A DNA stretch of 15,918 bases from Lachnospiraceae bacterium UBA3401 (GCA_002358575.1 DEPD01000101.1:1-15918), one strand, 5' to 3'. Positions 7,746 to 14,860 are shown, numbered from the stretch's first letter. Numbers and translations are program-made. Notes: a model not told the origin generated them from the sequence alone.

Positions 7746-7774
7746 AGTATACAATGTTTACTACCTTCTCTCAA
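7746..7774 (-). promoter_or_regulatory. Promoter of the MazF-like toxin gene
   Basis: TTGAGA, 17 bases, then TATACT on the minus strand, close to sigma-A consensus. Transcription would start near 7739, about 27 bases before the ATG, leaving just enough leader for the GGAG site. Confidence 0.7.
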
Positions 7775-7780
7775 TATAAA

Positions 7781-7801
7781 TTTGCACTTTTTTGCAAAAA
7801 A
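7781..7801. promoter_or_regulatory. Inverted repeat upstream of the toxin promoter, possible operator
   Basis: A 14-bp perfect palindrome TTTTTTGCAAAAAA (7788-7801) overlaps the inverted pair TTTGCA/TGCAAA (7781-7798). It ends seven bases before the -35 of the toxin promoter, a typical place for a repressor or activator site. AT-rich sequence makes chance occurrence possible. Confidence 0.4.
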
Positions 7802-8035
7802 TTCAGCATGCGCTTAAACATACACTATTTTATATAATATGTATTCTCCTAAGTTCGTGTGAAATATTTTTTAGCACGTTTTCCTCAATCAATTGCTTCG
7901 CCTTACATTTATCACTCTTTTATAAAATATAACTTATTGTGTTTTGTCCATAGCATCTTCTCTGTATAGATATGTATTCAAATAAACTCATAGACACACT
8001 TTTCACAACATAGCCTATTTTTACCATCTTCATTC
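7802..8035. other. AT-rich intergenic region without a supported gene
   Basis: Only short ORFs without clear ribosome sites are present. One continues the frame of the small membrane peptide past its TAG for 26 codons and contains CCEKC, which might be a decayed extension of that gene. Confidence 0.45.
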
Positions 8036-8073
8036 TGTTTGGAAAATATTTCGTATATTATCTATTCCAAACA
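8036..8073. repeat. Inverted repeat overlapping the end of the small membrane peptide gene
   Basis: TGTTTGGAA and TTCCAAACA form a 9-bp perfect stem around 20 bases that contain an inner AATAT/ATATT pair. The gene's stop codon lies inside. No U-tract follows on either strand, so an RNA hairpin that stabilises the mRNA end is likelier than a terminator. Confidence 0.5.
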
Positions 8074-8169
8074 TTCTCCATTAAATAGACAATACATAAG
8101 CACTCCAGTCAGAAACATCATAATAGTAAAAAGTACATATTTTAGTGCCAGCGATATAATAAAATTCAT
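8062..8169 (-). CDS. Small single-pass membrane peptide (35 residues)
   Basis: The ATG at 8169 follows GGAGGAAAGG, one of the best ribosome sites in the window. The product is almost wholly hydrophobic (ALKYVLFTIMMFLTGVLMY) with a short polar tail NGECLE, as expected for one transmembrane helix. An in-frame ATG at 8205 would add 12 residues, several basic (MIHKIKSWRKGY), which would suit a positive-inside N-terminus but has no good ribosome site. It lies downstream of the 163-residue protein gene on the same strand. No family is recognised; a membrane-acting peptide toxin or a membrane regulator are both possible. Confidence 0.5.
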   Translation of the reverse strand: MNFIISLALKYVLFTIMMFLTGVLMYCLFNGECLE

Positions 8170-8246
8170 ATATCCTTTCCTCCACGATTTTATCTTGTGA
8201 ATCATCTCATCCGCGTAATCTGCTTGTATATATGCAGGCTGTACCG

Positions 8247-8738
8247 CTATACCATCTGCATCCCGCCGCTCTGCTCTTCCTGTGCCTCCTTCAGCTCCTT
8301 CTTTTGACCGTCTCCCTGAATCACCCCCTCTTCGATCAACATCTGCTCACATTCCTTTATCAGCGCAAGCCAATCCTCCCTGATATTCTTTGGATAATGG
8401 TATAGATACGAGTAATCCTTACAGGGTGTGCTCCATTCAAAATTATATTTGACATTCTGTGGCGTAATCCGATAGCTGTCCCCCTTTTGTTCCCTGAGCT
8501 CTTTTTCCAGCTTCAAACGTACCTGATAGTATTCCTCATTTCTTGGTTTTGCCCTTTCTATATTCTGGGCAAGCCTGTATCTTTTGCTAAATTCACAGTC
8601 CCTGTCAACCAGCTCGCCTTTCCTCCAGTCATACCCGTTCCCGATGGTACAAAACAGATGGTTCAAACAGTGTTTCCTTGATGGAAATAGCTCTGGATAA
8701 AAATCCATCATAAATTGTACTGTTTCCTCTACTCTCAC
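8247..8738 (-). CDS. Unrecognised 163-residue protein next to the recombinase cluster
   Basis: Translation begins at GTG with GGAGGA six bases upstream. The protein is soluble and mixed helical, rich in aromatic and charged residues, with a Cys/His group near the N-terminus (RKHCLNHLFC, about residues 21-30) and a tryptophan- and tyrosine-rich middle (FEWSTPCKDYSYLYHYP). The last ~30 residues are polar and glutamate/glutamine-rich, probably disordered. Base composition is closer to the recombinase block than to the AT-rich toxin locus on its other side. It is separated from recombinase 3 by a terminator, so it probably has its own promoter. I recognise no family and propose no function. Confidence 0.6.
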   Translation of the reverse strand: MRVEETVQFMMDFYPELFPSRKHCLNHLFCTIGNGYDWRKGELVDRDCEFSKRYRLAQNIERAKPRNEEYYQVRLKLEKELREQKGDSYRITPQNVKYNFEWSTPCKDYSYLYHYPKNIREDWLALIKECEQMLIEEGVIQGDGQKKELKEAQEEQSGGMQMV

Positions 8739-8827
8739 TTTCTCTCCTCCGCTTCATTTTATTTTTTTGAAGCAAGCCGCTATTCGGTCTGCTTTCAATA
8801 CACTTCTGCATTACTGCTTACGCCAAC

Positions 8828-8860
8828 AATAAAACACCCAATACCTTCGGGTATTTTATT
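8828..8860 (-). terminator. Terminator of the recombinase operon
   Basis: On the minus strand AATAAAA-T-ACCC pairs with GGGT-G-TTTTATT around a 9-base loop, and the descending arm supplies the U-rich tail. It lies about 100 bases after the last recombinase stop. An alternative inner hairpin, AATACC-TTCG-GGTATT, forms on the plus strand. Confidence 0.65.
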
Positions 8861-8874
8861 CTTACCGTAAACCG

Positions 8875-8912
8875 GCAGGAATAACATTTTCATATTCAGC
8901 TGTTATTCCTGC
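8875..8912. repeat. Perfect 12-bp inverted repeat after recombinase 3
   Basis: GCAGGAATAACA and TGTTATTCCTGC are exact inverse copies 14 bases apart. There is no U-tract, so simple termination does not explain it. Its place between the recombinase operon and its terminator would suit a recombinase-binding or attachment-like site, but no matching second copy was seen in the window. Confidence 0.65.
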
Positions 8913-8963
8913 ACCATGTTACTCATTTACAATCTCCTGCTCCATCACAATTCCTGACTGGAA

Positions 8964-10558
8964 CTATATCTCTATCCCGTCTGTAGAGATTACCCTGATA
9001 CCCGTAATCAGCCTTCTCACAAGGTCGTTGTCAAACTCTGGTATCTGGCAGGTGCTTGCGCTGATAAAGGCATCCATATCCTTTACACGCTGTTCGTAAT
9101 TTTGTGCAAGCTTTTTCTTTCTTTCCACTTCTGCCTGCTCTTCTTTGAGGGCACTGATTTCCTCCGCAATTTTACGATACTGTTCATCAAATTCCTGCGT
9201 GTAATCTCCTGCTTTCGCGTTCTCTGCGATCAGCGCGACCATTTCTTCCTGCTTTGCCTTTATCTGATCACTGTATTCGTCAGACTGCTGTTCCCTGCCG
9301 TAGCTGCCGATTACCCGGATGACATTCTGGCGGAAGGCTCCGACAAAATCCCCCTCATTTCTGGTGATGCGGTGGATGGCCTCCATGACTGCCCTGTTCA
9401 ATGCGCTTTCTTCCAAGGTCTCAGAATCGCTGCATTGCTCTACACCATTTGTCAGGCGGTTTGAGCATCTCCACACAATCTTCTTTTTGCCGTTTCTTGC
9501 CCATGTCACCCTGCGGTATTCCTGTCCGCATTTGCCGCACAGCAGGATTCCAGTCAGGGCGTATCCTGATGAATATTTACTCTTTTGATTTTTCTTTCTT
9601 GTGACTGCGGACTTGCACATGGCAGCCCGTCGCATAATCTCCTCCTGTACCCTGAAAAATAATTCCTTGGGTATGATGGCCTCGTGGTCATCTTCCACAT
9701 AATACTGCGGCACAATACCATTGTTGACAATTTTCTTCTTGGTCATGAAATCTACCGTGTATGTTTTTTGCAATAATGCATCTCCCATATATTTCTCATT
9801 TTGGATCATTTTTGCGATTACAGTCGCATTCCACTTGTCTTTTCCAGTTGCTGTCTTGATTCCCTTTTCTTCCAGATACTCGCTGATTTTGGCGGTACTG
9901 TAGCCTTCAAGGTAAAGCCTGAAAATCAGGCGCACCACTTCTGCCTCCTCGGGTACAATGACCAGCTCGCCTTTGTCGTTTTTGGTGTAGCCCATGAATT
10001 TGTTGTGGTTGACAATGACCTGTCCCTTTTCAAACCGCCTCACCACGCCCCATCTTGTGTTCTCGCTGATATTCCGGCTTTCTTCCTGCGCAAGACTGCT
10101 CAGGATTGTCAGTAAGATTTCACCTGTACCGTCTAAGGTATTGACACCCTCCTTTTCGAATACCACTGCTACGTTCTTTTCCTTCAGTTGGCGGATGGTG
10201 GTGAGCGCGTCCACAGTGTTTCTTGCGAAGCGGCTCACGGACTTGGTCAGAATCATATCAATTTTACCGTCAAGCGCATCTTTGATCATGGTATTGAAAT
10301 CGTCCCTCTTTTTGGTGTTTGTCCGCTTTTGCCGTCATCGGCGTAGATCCCCGCATTTTTCCAGTTCTGGTTTTCCTCTATCTTGTTGGTGTAATATTCC
10401 ACCTGAGCCTCGTAGCTGCTTTCCTGCTGTTCCAGCTCCGTGCTGACGCGGCAGTATGCGGCTACCTTCAGCCGTTTCTCCGCAGCCTTCACACTGCGGT
10501 CATACTGCGGTTTGGCGGGTATCATGGATATTTTTTTCTTTTCTGCTGTTCTTGTCAT
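8964..10558 (-). pseudogene. Large serine recombinase 3, broken by a one-base frameshift
   Basis: The start ATG overlaps the TGA of recombinase 2 (ATGA). The first 80 or so residues carry the serine-recombinase motif AAYCRVST (catalytic S39) and reach YADDGKSG. The frame then fails near 10322, where a run of two A (minus strand) appears shortened to one. Restoring one base gives GKSGTNTKKRDDFNTMIKD, which runs straight into the rest of the catalytic domain (TKSVSRFARNT), the recombinase domain, a zinc ribbon (CGKCG...WRC...C) and a coiled coil, total about 530 residues, normal for the family. These enzymes join or excise mobile DNA through a serine-DNA intermediate. As written it makes only a 90-residue fragment, or a 441-residue part lacking the catalytic serine. 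A sequencing error in the short run is possible. Confidence 0.85.
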
Positions 10559-11619
10559 TTCTGCTCCTTTTCTGTTATTTTATGATTGTCTGGCTGATAT
10601 TCTACCTTTATGCTGCTCCCATTCAGGAACACGACCTTAGCTGTATTGTTTTTATAGATCACAATCCTTGTGACCAGCTTTCGGTAAAGCTCTTCATCAA
10701 ACTCTGTCAGCTCATTCTTGTCCGAAAGGACTTCCTGCATCTTTCCTGTGCGGAAATCTGTGTCATTTATTTCCAAAGTCTGGTATCTCTCCTGTGCCCT
10801 TTCATATATAAGTGTCATGATATCCGCATGACCATTTTCCTGCCTCATATTCACACGGATATGATTATGCTCCATTCGTCCAGATTCCCACCCTGCTTCA
10901 CCTGCATCTGCATTTTGAATGACACTCTTCATGCCCTGCATTTCTGGCTCTGTATCATCTTGTTTCTGCCCACTTTTCGCCAGTTCCAGCCTGCGTTCTA
11001 TTTTCCTGTATTCCATACTGACTGTTTCTTTTGCTGTTACAGGAGGGGGCATTCGCGTTTTGTCCTGTATCATCTGATTGATGGCACTGACACAGACTGC
11101 TTTCACCTGCTCATCTGTAATCAATCCACCTGTGCAGGATACATGGTTCTGATATATGTAATTTTTGCACTTCCATTTTGCTGTACCATCCCTGTTCTTT
11201 TTTCTGTTTTTAGGCTGGATATGGCTGCATACCTCCCCGCATTCACCGCAGGTAATAACTCCCCCAAACAGAATTCGTTCGTCCCTTCCCGGTCTGTGGC
11301 TGCCCCTGCCTTTTTCTATGCGTATCTGTTCCCTGCGCTTCTGTACTCTGTCAAACAGCTCCCTGTCGATCAGCTGCGGATAATATTCTGTTCCAAGGTA
11401 GTTGTGATTTTCAAGAATTTTCCCTATCGAAACATGTGTCCAGGCCACCCTGTCATGGGCGTTGCATATTCCCTTCGCTTTTAGGCTCTTAGCAATCCTT
11501 GTCGTTGATATCCCATGATCATAATCGTGAAAAATCTCTTCCACAATCTTTTGGTGTTCTTCATAAATAGTTATTTTTCCATTTACGACTTTATATCCGA
11601 TTGGCATGTGCCACTGCAT
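10555..11619 (-). CDS. Serine-recombinase-like protein lacking the catalytic domain (recombinase 2)
   Basis: The 354-residue protein begins directly in the recombinase DNA-binding domain (MPIGYKVVNGKITIYEEHQ), continues with a zinc ribbon (C124, C127, C151, C162) and ends in a variable helical region. The N-terminal resolvase domain with its serine is absent, and none is present in another frame upstream, because the preceding DNA encodes the end of recombinase 1. The ATG has a GGGGGGAG site six bases upstream and overlaps recombinase 1 by 37 bases; its stop overlaps the next start. Intact reading frame and tight coupling suggest a functional accessory DNA-binding partner of the two catalytic recombinases rather than a fragment. 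Similar three-recombinase sets occur in Clostridia. Confidence 0.85.
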   Translation of the reverse strand: MQWHMPIGYKVVNGKITIYEEHQKIVEEIFHDYDHGISTTRIAKSLKAKGICNAHDRVAWTHVSIGKILENHNYLGTEYYPQLIDRELFDRVQKRREQIRIEKGRGSHRPGRDERILFGGVITCGECGEVCSHIQPKNRKKNRDGTAKWKCKNYIYQNHVSCTGGLITDEQVKAVCVSAINQMIQDKTRMPPPVTAKETVSMEYRKIERRLELAKSGQKQDDTEPEMQGMKSVIQNADAGEAGWESGRMEHNHIRVNMRQENGHADIMTLIYERAQERYQTLEINDTDFRTGKMQEVLSDKNELTEFDEELYRKLVTRIVIYKNNTAKVVFLNGSSIKVEYQPDNHKITEKEQK

Positions 11620-13234
11620 CCGCGTCTCCCCCCTTTCTCTTTCATAATGCTGTCCTGTTCTTTCTCCGTGAGTTCAAGACCGTTGTGCAGGCAGAATGTA
11701 ATGTTGTGTTCTTTTGATATCCGTATCTCTTTTACTGTCAGGTCAAACAGGTTTTCATCAAACTCCCAAAGCAGCTCCTTCTGCCCTGCCAGCAGCCCGA
11801 TTAGCTGCTGTGTCTGCACAATCTCCCTTGTCCGCCGCTGTTTCCCCGCAAGCAGTGTTCTTTTTCTTCTGCATTCCGTCAGCTGGTGGATCAGCTGGTT
11901 ATTGCTTTCCATAAAAAGGCAGAGTCCATATATCCTTTCTTCATTACCTGATTCAGGATGCGGCTCTGCTCACTTAAATTCTGTATTTCATTGTCCAGCT
12001 GTTCTATTTCCTCTGTATCTGCAATCCCTGCGGATAGTTCTGTTAATCCGCTTAATAACGGTTCTAAAATGACTCCCTGATTAGTATAGAGCTTGTTCCA
12101 CATCACCATGAAAGCCTGCTGTATGGCATCTTCACGCACTACCTTCATGCTGCAGGCGTTTTTGTCACTGATATGTTTGTGGCAGCTCCAGATAACCCTT
12201 TCATTGGGCTGACCTATGTTTATCTTCTGCCTGCGGAAATGGCTGTCGCATTCCCTGCAGATGATACGGCCTGAAAATAAATACCTGTTCTTGTATTTAC
12301 CGCCGCCCATTTTCAGTGACCGGCTCCTGTATTCCATGATTTTTCTCACTGCCTCTGCTCCCTCATGGGTGATAACCGGTTCATGGTCATCTTCTATCAG
12401 GTACTGGTTCCGCTGTCCGGTATTTGCCTTCCGCACAAACGGGAACTGTGATTCGGTGTATGTCCGCTGCTGCAGGCGGCTGCCTTCGTAAACTGGATTG
12501 GTCAGGATTTCCTGAATAGTCTTGTTACACCATTTTTCACCTGACCGTATGGTTGGGATTTCCTTTTTATTTAATTCTTTTGCAATCAGATAGGTGCCAA
12601 GACCGTTCAGGTATGCGTCAAATATCCACCGCACGGTTTCTGCTTCCTCTTCTACAATCACCAGCTCGCCATTCTCATCATTCTTGTATCCATAAGCGGG
12701 TGTACCGATAACAAATGTACCCTCCTGAAACCGTTTCTCTACTGCCCACCTGTTGTTTCCTGAGAAATCCTCCGATTCCCCCTGTGCAATGGATGACAGG
12801 ATGGACAGCATCAGCTCGCTTTTTTCAGTCAGTGTGTTGATATTCTCTTTCTCGAAAAGAATACCGACTCCGAGCAGCTTGAGTTTTCTTATGATCTGGA
12901 TGCATTCTACGGTATTGCGGGCGAATCTTGTGACGGACTTTGTGAGGATCAGATCGATTTCCCCATTCTCGCAGGCTTCAATCATTGCCTGAAATTCCTC
13001 CCTGCCCTTAACTTTTGTGCCAGTGGCTGCTTCATCAGCGTACATTCCTGCAAATTCCCATAATGGGTTGTTCTCAATTTTTTCTGTAAAATAGGCTACC
13101 TGTGTGGCGTAGGACTCTGCCTGTGCCTTGCTGCCTGTGCTGACTCTGGCATATCCGCACACCCTCAGTTTTGTTTTCCCAGTCTGGCTGGATTTTGATG
13201 GCGCTGCGTTTATAATTGTGACTTTTTTTGCCAT
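11583..13234 (-). pseudogene. Large serine recombinase 1, broken by a one-base frameshift near its C-terminus
   Basis: The first 447 residues read CGYARVST (catalytic S32), TKSVTRFARN (99-107), the recombinase domain (about 175-300), a zinc ribbon (C326, C329, C351, C361) and a coiled coil. At about 11913-11917 a run of five T (minus strand) shifts the frame. With six T the protein continues GYMDSAFFMESNNQLIHQL through a 109-residue C-terminal part to a stop at 11583, for about 550 residues in all. The break removes only the distal coiled coil and C-terminal strand region, so partial activity is conceivable; a homopolymer sequencing error or slippage is also possible. AAAGGAG precedes the ATG, and a small hairpin (CAGGGA/TCCCTG, 13260-13278) lies just upstream of it. 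Confidence 0.85.
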
Positions 13235-13323
13235 ATTTTTTCTCCTTTCCCTGTATTTTCAGGGATTATAAGTCCCTGTCAGCAACATACACTACCACAC
13301 AATTTCAATAATATCTAGTGTTT

Positions 13324-13479
13324 TTACAAATATACTTCCACTAATTCCGGGGAAAAGGTCTCAATGTTTAAAGACCTGATTTTTTCCTGTTCCTCCTTGC
13401 TGATCAGCCCGTTTTCCTGCATCTTTTTTAGGAGGTACTCTGCCATCTTATACATGACCTCATTGGCTTCCTTCTTCAT
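13324..13479 (-). CDS. Small helical protein of the recombinase operon (51 residues)
   Basis: The product is charged and helical in its first half (NEVMYKMAEYLLKKM) and then reads NGLISKEEQEKI, ending ETFSPELVEVYL. The pattern 'xxGLIsxeEyxkI' is that of the short SHOCT-like module seen in many small Firmicutes proteins, and I recall similar peptides beside recombinase clusters. The ATG at 13479 has AAGGAG 12 bases upstream, a slightly long spacing; no other start is available because a TGA precedes the frame. It lies 89 bases before recombinase 1 and is probably cotranscribed with it. A directionality or regulatory role is possible but not shown. Confidence 0.65.
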   Translation of the reverse strand: MKKEANEVMYKMAEYLLKKMQENGLISKEEQEKIRSLNIETFSPELVEVYL

Positions 13480-13484
13480 TTCTG

Positions 13485-13517
13485 CTACTTGCTCCTTTTT
13501 ATCTCAACTATAATCAT
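13485..13517 (-). CDS. Possible 10-codon ORF between two small genes
   Basis: ATG with GAGGAA six bases upstream encodes MIIVEIKRSK and ends in TAG five bases before the ATG of the 51-residue protein. Its stop lies in that gene's ribosome-site region, so its translation could set the downstream start. It may equally be fortuitous. Confidence 0.25.
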   Translation of the reverse strand: MIIVEIKRSK

Positions 13518-13526
13518 TTCAGTTCC

Positions 13527-13634
13527 TCAATCTGTCTGGTATTTTCCTGCAATGGTGTACGCAACACCTATTGTGAATATTCCTGCTGCGATTATCACAG
13601 CCACTGCACAGACTGCTCCAATAATCCATTTCAT
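13527..13634 (-). CDS. Small single-pass membrane peptide (35 residues)
   Basis: ATG follows GGGAGGA at eight bases. Residues 3-29 form one hydrophobic helix (IIGAVCAVAVIIAAGIFTIG and on), and the tail GKYQTD is polar. It is the first gene of the small-ORF/recombinase series. No family is recognised. It equals in length the membrane peptide at 8062-8169 but shares no clear sequence with it. Confidence 0.6.
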   Translation of the reverse strand: MKWIIGAVCAVAVIIAAGIFTIGVAYTIAGKYQTD

Positions 13635-13707
13635 ATCGCATTTCCTCCCATTTCACAAAATTTAGATTGTTTTAGTATCAATCGTGCTCATACTTAGCCA
13701 CACAAGA

Positions 13708-13737
13708 ATGCGGCGGAATACTTCCCCTCCGCCGCAT
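13708..13737. repeat. GC-rich perfect hairpin upstream of the recombinase operon
   Basis: ATGCGGCGGA and TCCGCCGCAT form a perfect 10-bp stem with a 10-base loop. On the minus strand it is followed by the weak tail TTCTTGT. It could end the transcript coming from the sigma gene or be part of the structured stretch beyond it. Confidence 0.55.
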
Positions 13738-13739
13738 GG

Positions 13740-14044
13740 TTTCTGTGATTAAGTCTTATTGTCATAATCCTTCACTTTTAAAAAATCACTCTGCTCCTAT
13801 TCGACACTACTCCCCAGAGCAAAATACTGCAAAGACAGACAAATGAAAATTTAAAATCCCATTCCCTGCCTTTCTGTATTCTATGGGCAGCAGTCCAGAC
13901 TGTCTGCTGACTGGCAGACATCACAGGAATCTCACCTCCAGCACTGCGTGCTGGCTAATCTCAAGGAGTATCATTATAGGCCATTTCCCTCTTTGCACCT
14001 GTCTGCCACGGACAGGCTGTACCCCGGCTTTCCCGCTCGGCTCC
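13740..14044 (-). other. GC-rich, hairpin-rich intergenic segment, possible structured RNA
   Basis: No convincing ORF is present on either strand. Several stems occur close together: CCTGTC/GACAGG (13998-14016), CCAGCAC-TGC-GTGCTGG (13938-13954) and GTCTGC/GCAGAC (13902-13919). The segment is much richer in G and C than neighbouring intergenic DNA and lies between the sigma gene and the recombinase genes on the same strand. This fits a structured leader or a cis-acting element region; no known RNA family is recognised. Confidence 0.4.
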
Positions 14045-14215
14045 TTAGATGCGGTCTTTTTTACACATTCCTAAAATGTGCAGGAGTGTCTCTGCGCCCC
14101 AGTTACAGCTCTTGAAATGGCTAATGTATCTGTTCTGCTGGATATGGCTGGCACACACGATCTTTTTTGTGTATACTCTCGCAAGCCGCTGCCTCCGGCA
14201 TTTGTCAAGGTTCAT
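14045..14215 (-). CDS. Possible 56-residue basic, Cys/His-containing protein
   Basis: From the ATG at 14215 the frame reads NLDKCRRQRLARVYTKKIV, then a Cys/His-bearing middle, and ends LLHILGMCKKDRI. It is strongly basic with four cysteines and three histidines. There is no ribosome site at this ATG; a CTG 15 codons upstream would have GAAGGGAT in front of it. The hairpin at 14224-14251 lies in the extension. It may be a small nucleic-acid-binding protein or an accident of GC-rich sequence. Confidence 0.3.
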   Translation of the reverse strand: MNLDKCRRQRLARVYTKKIVCASHIQQNRYISHFKSCNWGAETLLHILGMCKKDRI

Positions 14216-14223
14216 GAACGGGC

Positions 14224-14251
14224 TTTCTGACAGGCAGTTCTCTGTCAGAAA
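14224..14251. repeat. Perfect 10-bp inverted repeat downstream of the sigma gene
   Basis: TTTCTGACAG and CTGTCAGAAA with an 8-base loop, about 50 bases after the sigma-factor stop. No U-tract follows. A 12-bp palindrome AAAATGCATTTT (14279-14290) lies between it and the stop codon. Confidence 0.6.
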
Positions 14252-14299
14252 TTTATCCCTTCATAAGGTACTCACACTAAAATGCATTTTGAGAGGGTA

Positions 14300-14725
14300 C
14301 TAATTGAAAAATTTTTTAATTTTTTTAAGTGATGCCTCCACGCTCTCCCTAACTGACATGTCACTGATGCCCGTTTTTTCTGCAATCTGACGGAAAGTCA
14401 TACCTTCAAAAAAATAAAGGTGCAGCCGCTCCTTTTGTACCTGCGTGAGTGACTGCACTGCTTTTTGCAGGGTTTCCAGATCCATCTGGTGAATCATCAT
14501 ATCCTCCAGTGATTTTGTCTCACCTGCCATCTGTTCTTCCGTCTCACCTTCTATGTAACCACCTGCTGTAAGGTGGCGCAGGTCCCGCATTTCCTCTGCA
14601 TGTTCCTCCCTGCGGAATAAATCTGTCAGCGCCTCATACACCTCATGGGAAACATAGGCATACTCTGTCTCACCGACAGCATCTTTATAAAAATCCTTAA
14701 TTCTGATTCTGATCCATTCTGACAT
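14300..14725 (-). CDS. Sigma-70-family-like factor of the mobile element
   Basis: The start at 14725 is preferred because GGAGG lies eight bases upstream; an ATG 15 bases earlier contains that site in its own codons and has none before it. The 141-residue product begins SEWIRIRIKDFYKDAV and has a basic middle (LFRREEHAEEMRDLRHL). It ends in a clear sigma region 4: LQKAVQSLTQVQKERLHLYF, then the helix-turn-helix GMTFRQIAEKTGISDMSVRE and KKIKKFF. A classical region 2 is not evident, so it may recruit polymerase as an unusual sigma factor or act as a DNA-binding regulator. Short proteins of this type are common next to relaxase or recombinase genes in Clostridia elements. It is the first gene of the co-oriented block leading to the recombinases. 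Confidence 0.8.
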   Translation of the reverse strand: MSEWIRIRIKDFYKDAVGETEYAYVSHEVYEALTDLFRREEHAEEMRDLRHLTAGGYIEGETEEQMAGETKSLEDMMIHQMDLETLQKAVQSLTQVQKERLHLYFFEGMTFRQIAEKTGISDMSVRESVEASLKKIKKFFN

Positions 14726-14844
14726 CTCTGTGTCCTCCATTTCTTGTTTTTTGAAATGAAGGACAACAGGTGGTCCTCTTGCGCAGAAACCACATTCCCG
14801 GACAGAAAAAAAACGGATGTATTCTCCACGCTGTGTATAGCATG

Positions 14845-14860
14845 GACGGATGCATCCGTC
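14845..14860. promoter_or_regulatory. Perfect 16-bp palindrome in the sigma-gene leader
   Basis: GACGGATGCATCCGTC is its own reverse complement. It lies between the sigma-gene promoter and the start codon, about 95 bases downstream of the predicted transcription start. A further half-site ACGGATG occurs at about 14812-14818. A repressor operator is the simplest reading. Confidence 0.45.

Noticed and set aside
532..8249. TAG read-through or amber recoding, because two small frames continue past TAG (673-675 and 8062-8064)
   Set aside because: The large genes end normally and show no sign of recoding, another gene ends in TAG without a meaningful extension, and no suppressor tRNA is present in the window. 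Nonsense mutation or chance is simpler.
8487..8811. Frames overlapping the 163-residue protein gene on both strands
   Set aside because: The GTG-initiated frame has the strong ribosome site and natural composition; the others have neither.
10286..10330. Programmed -1 frameshift joining the two parts of recombinase 3
   Set aside because: There is an AAAAA run nearby, but the canonical X XXY YYZ heptamer is not met in the reading frame and no downstream stimulatory structure is evident. A one-base deletion explains the break better.
10456..11484. Long plus-strand open frame opposite recombinases 2 and 3
   Set aside because: It mirrors well-supported minus-strand genes, its product is rich in Cys, Phe, Leu and His as expected of an antisense frame, and it has no recognisable domain.
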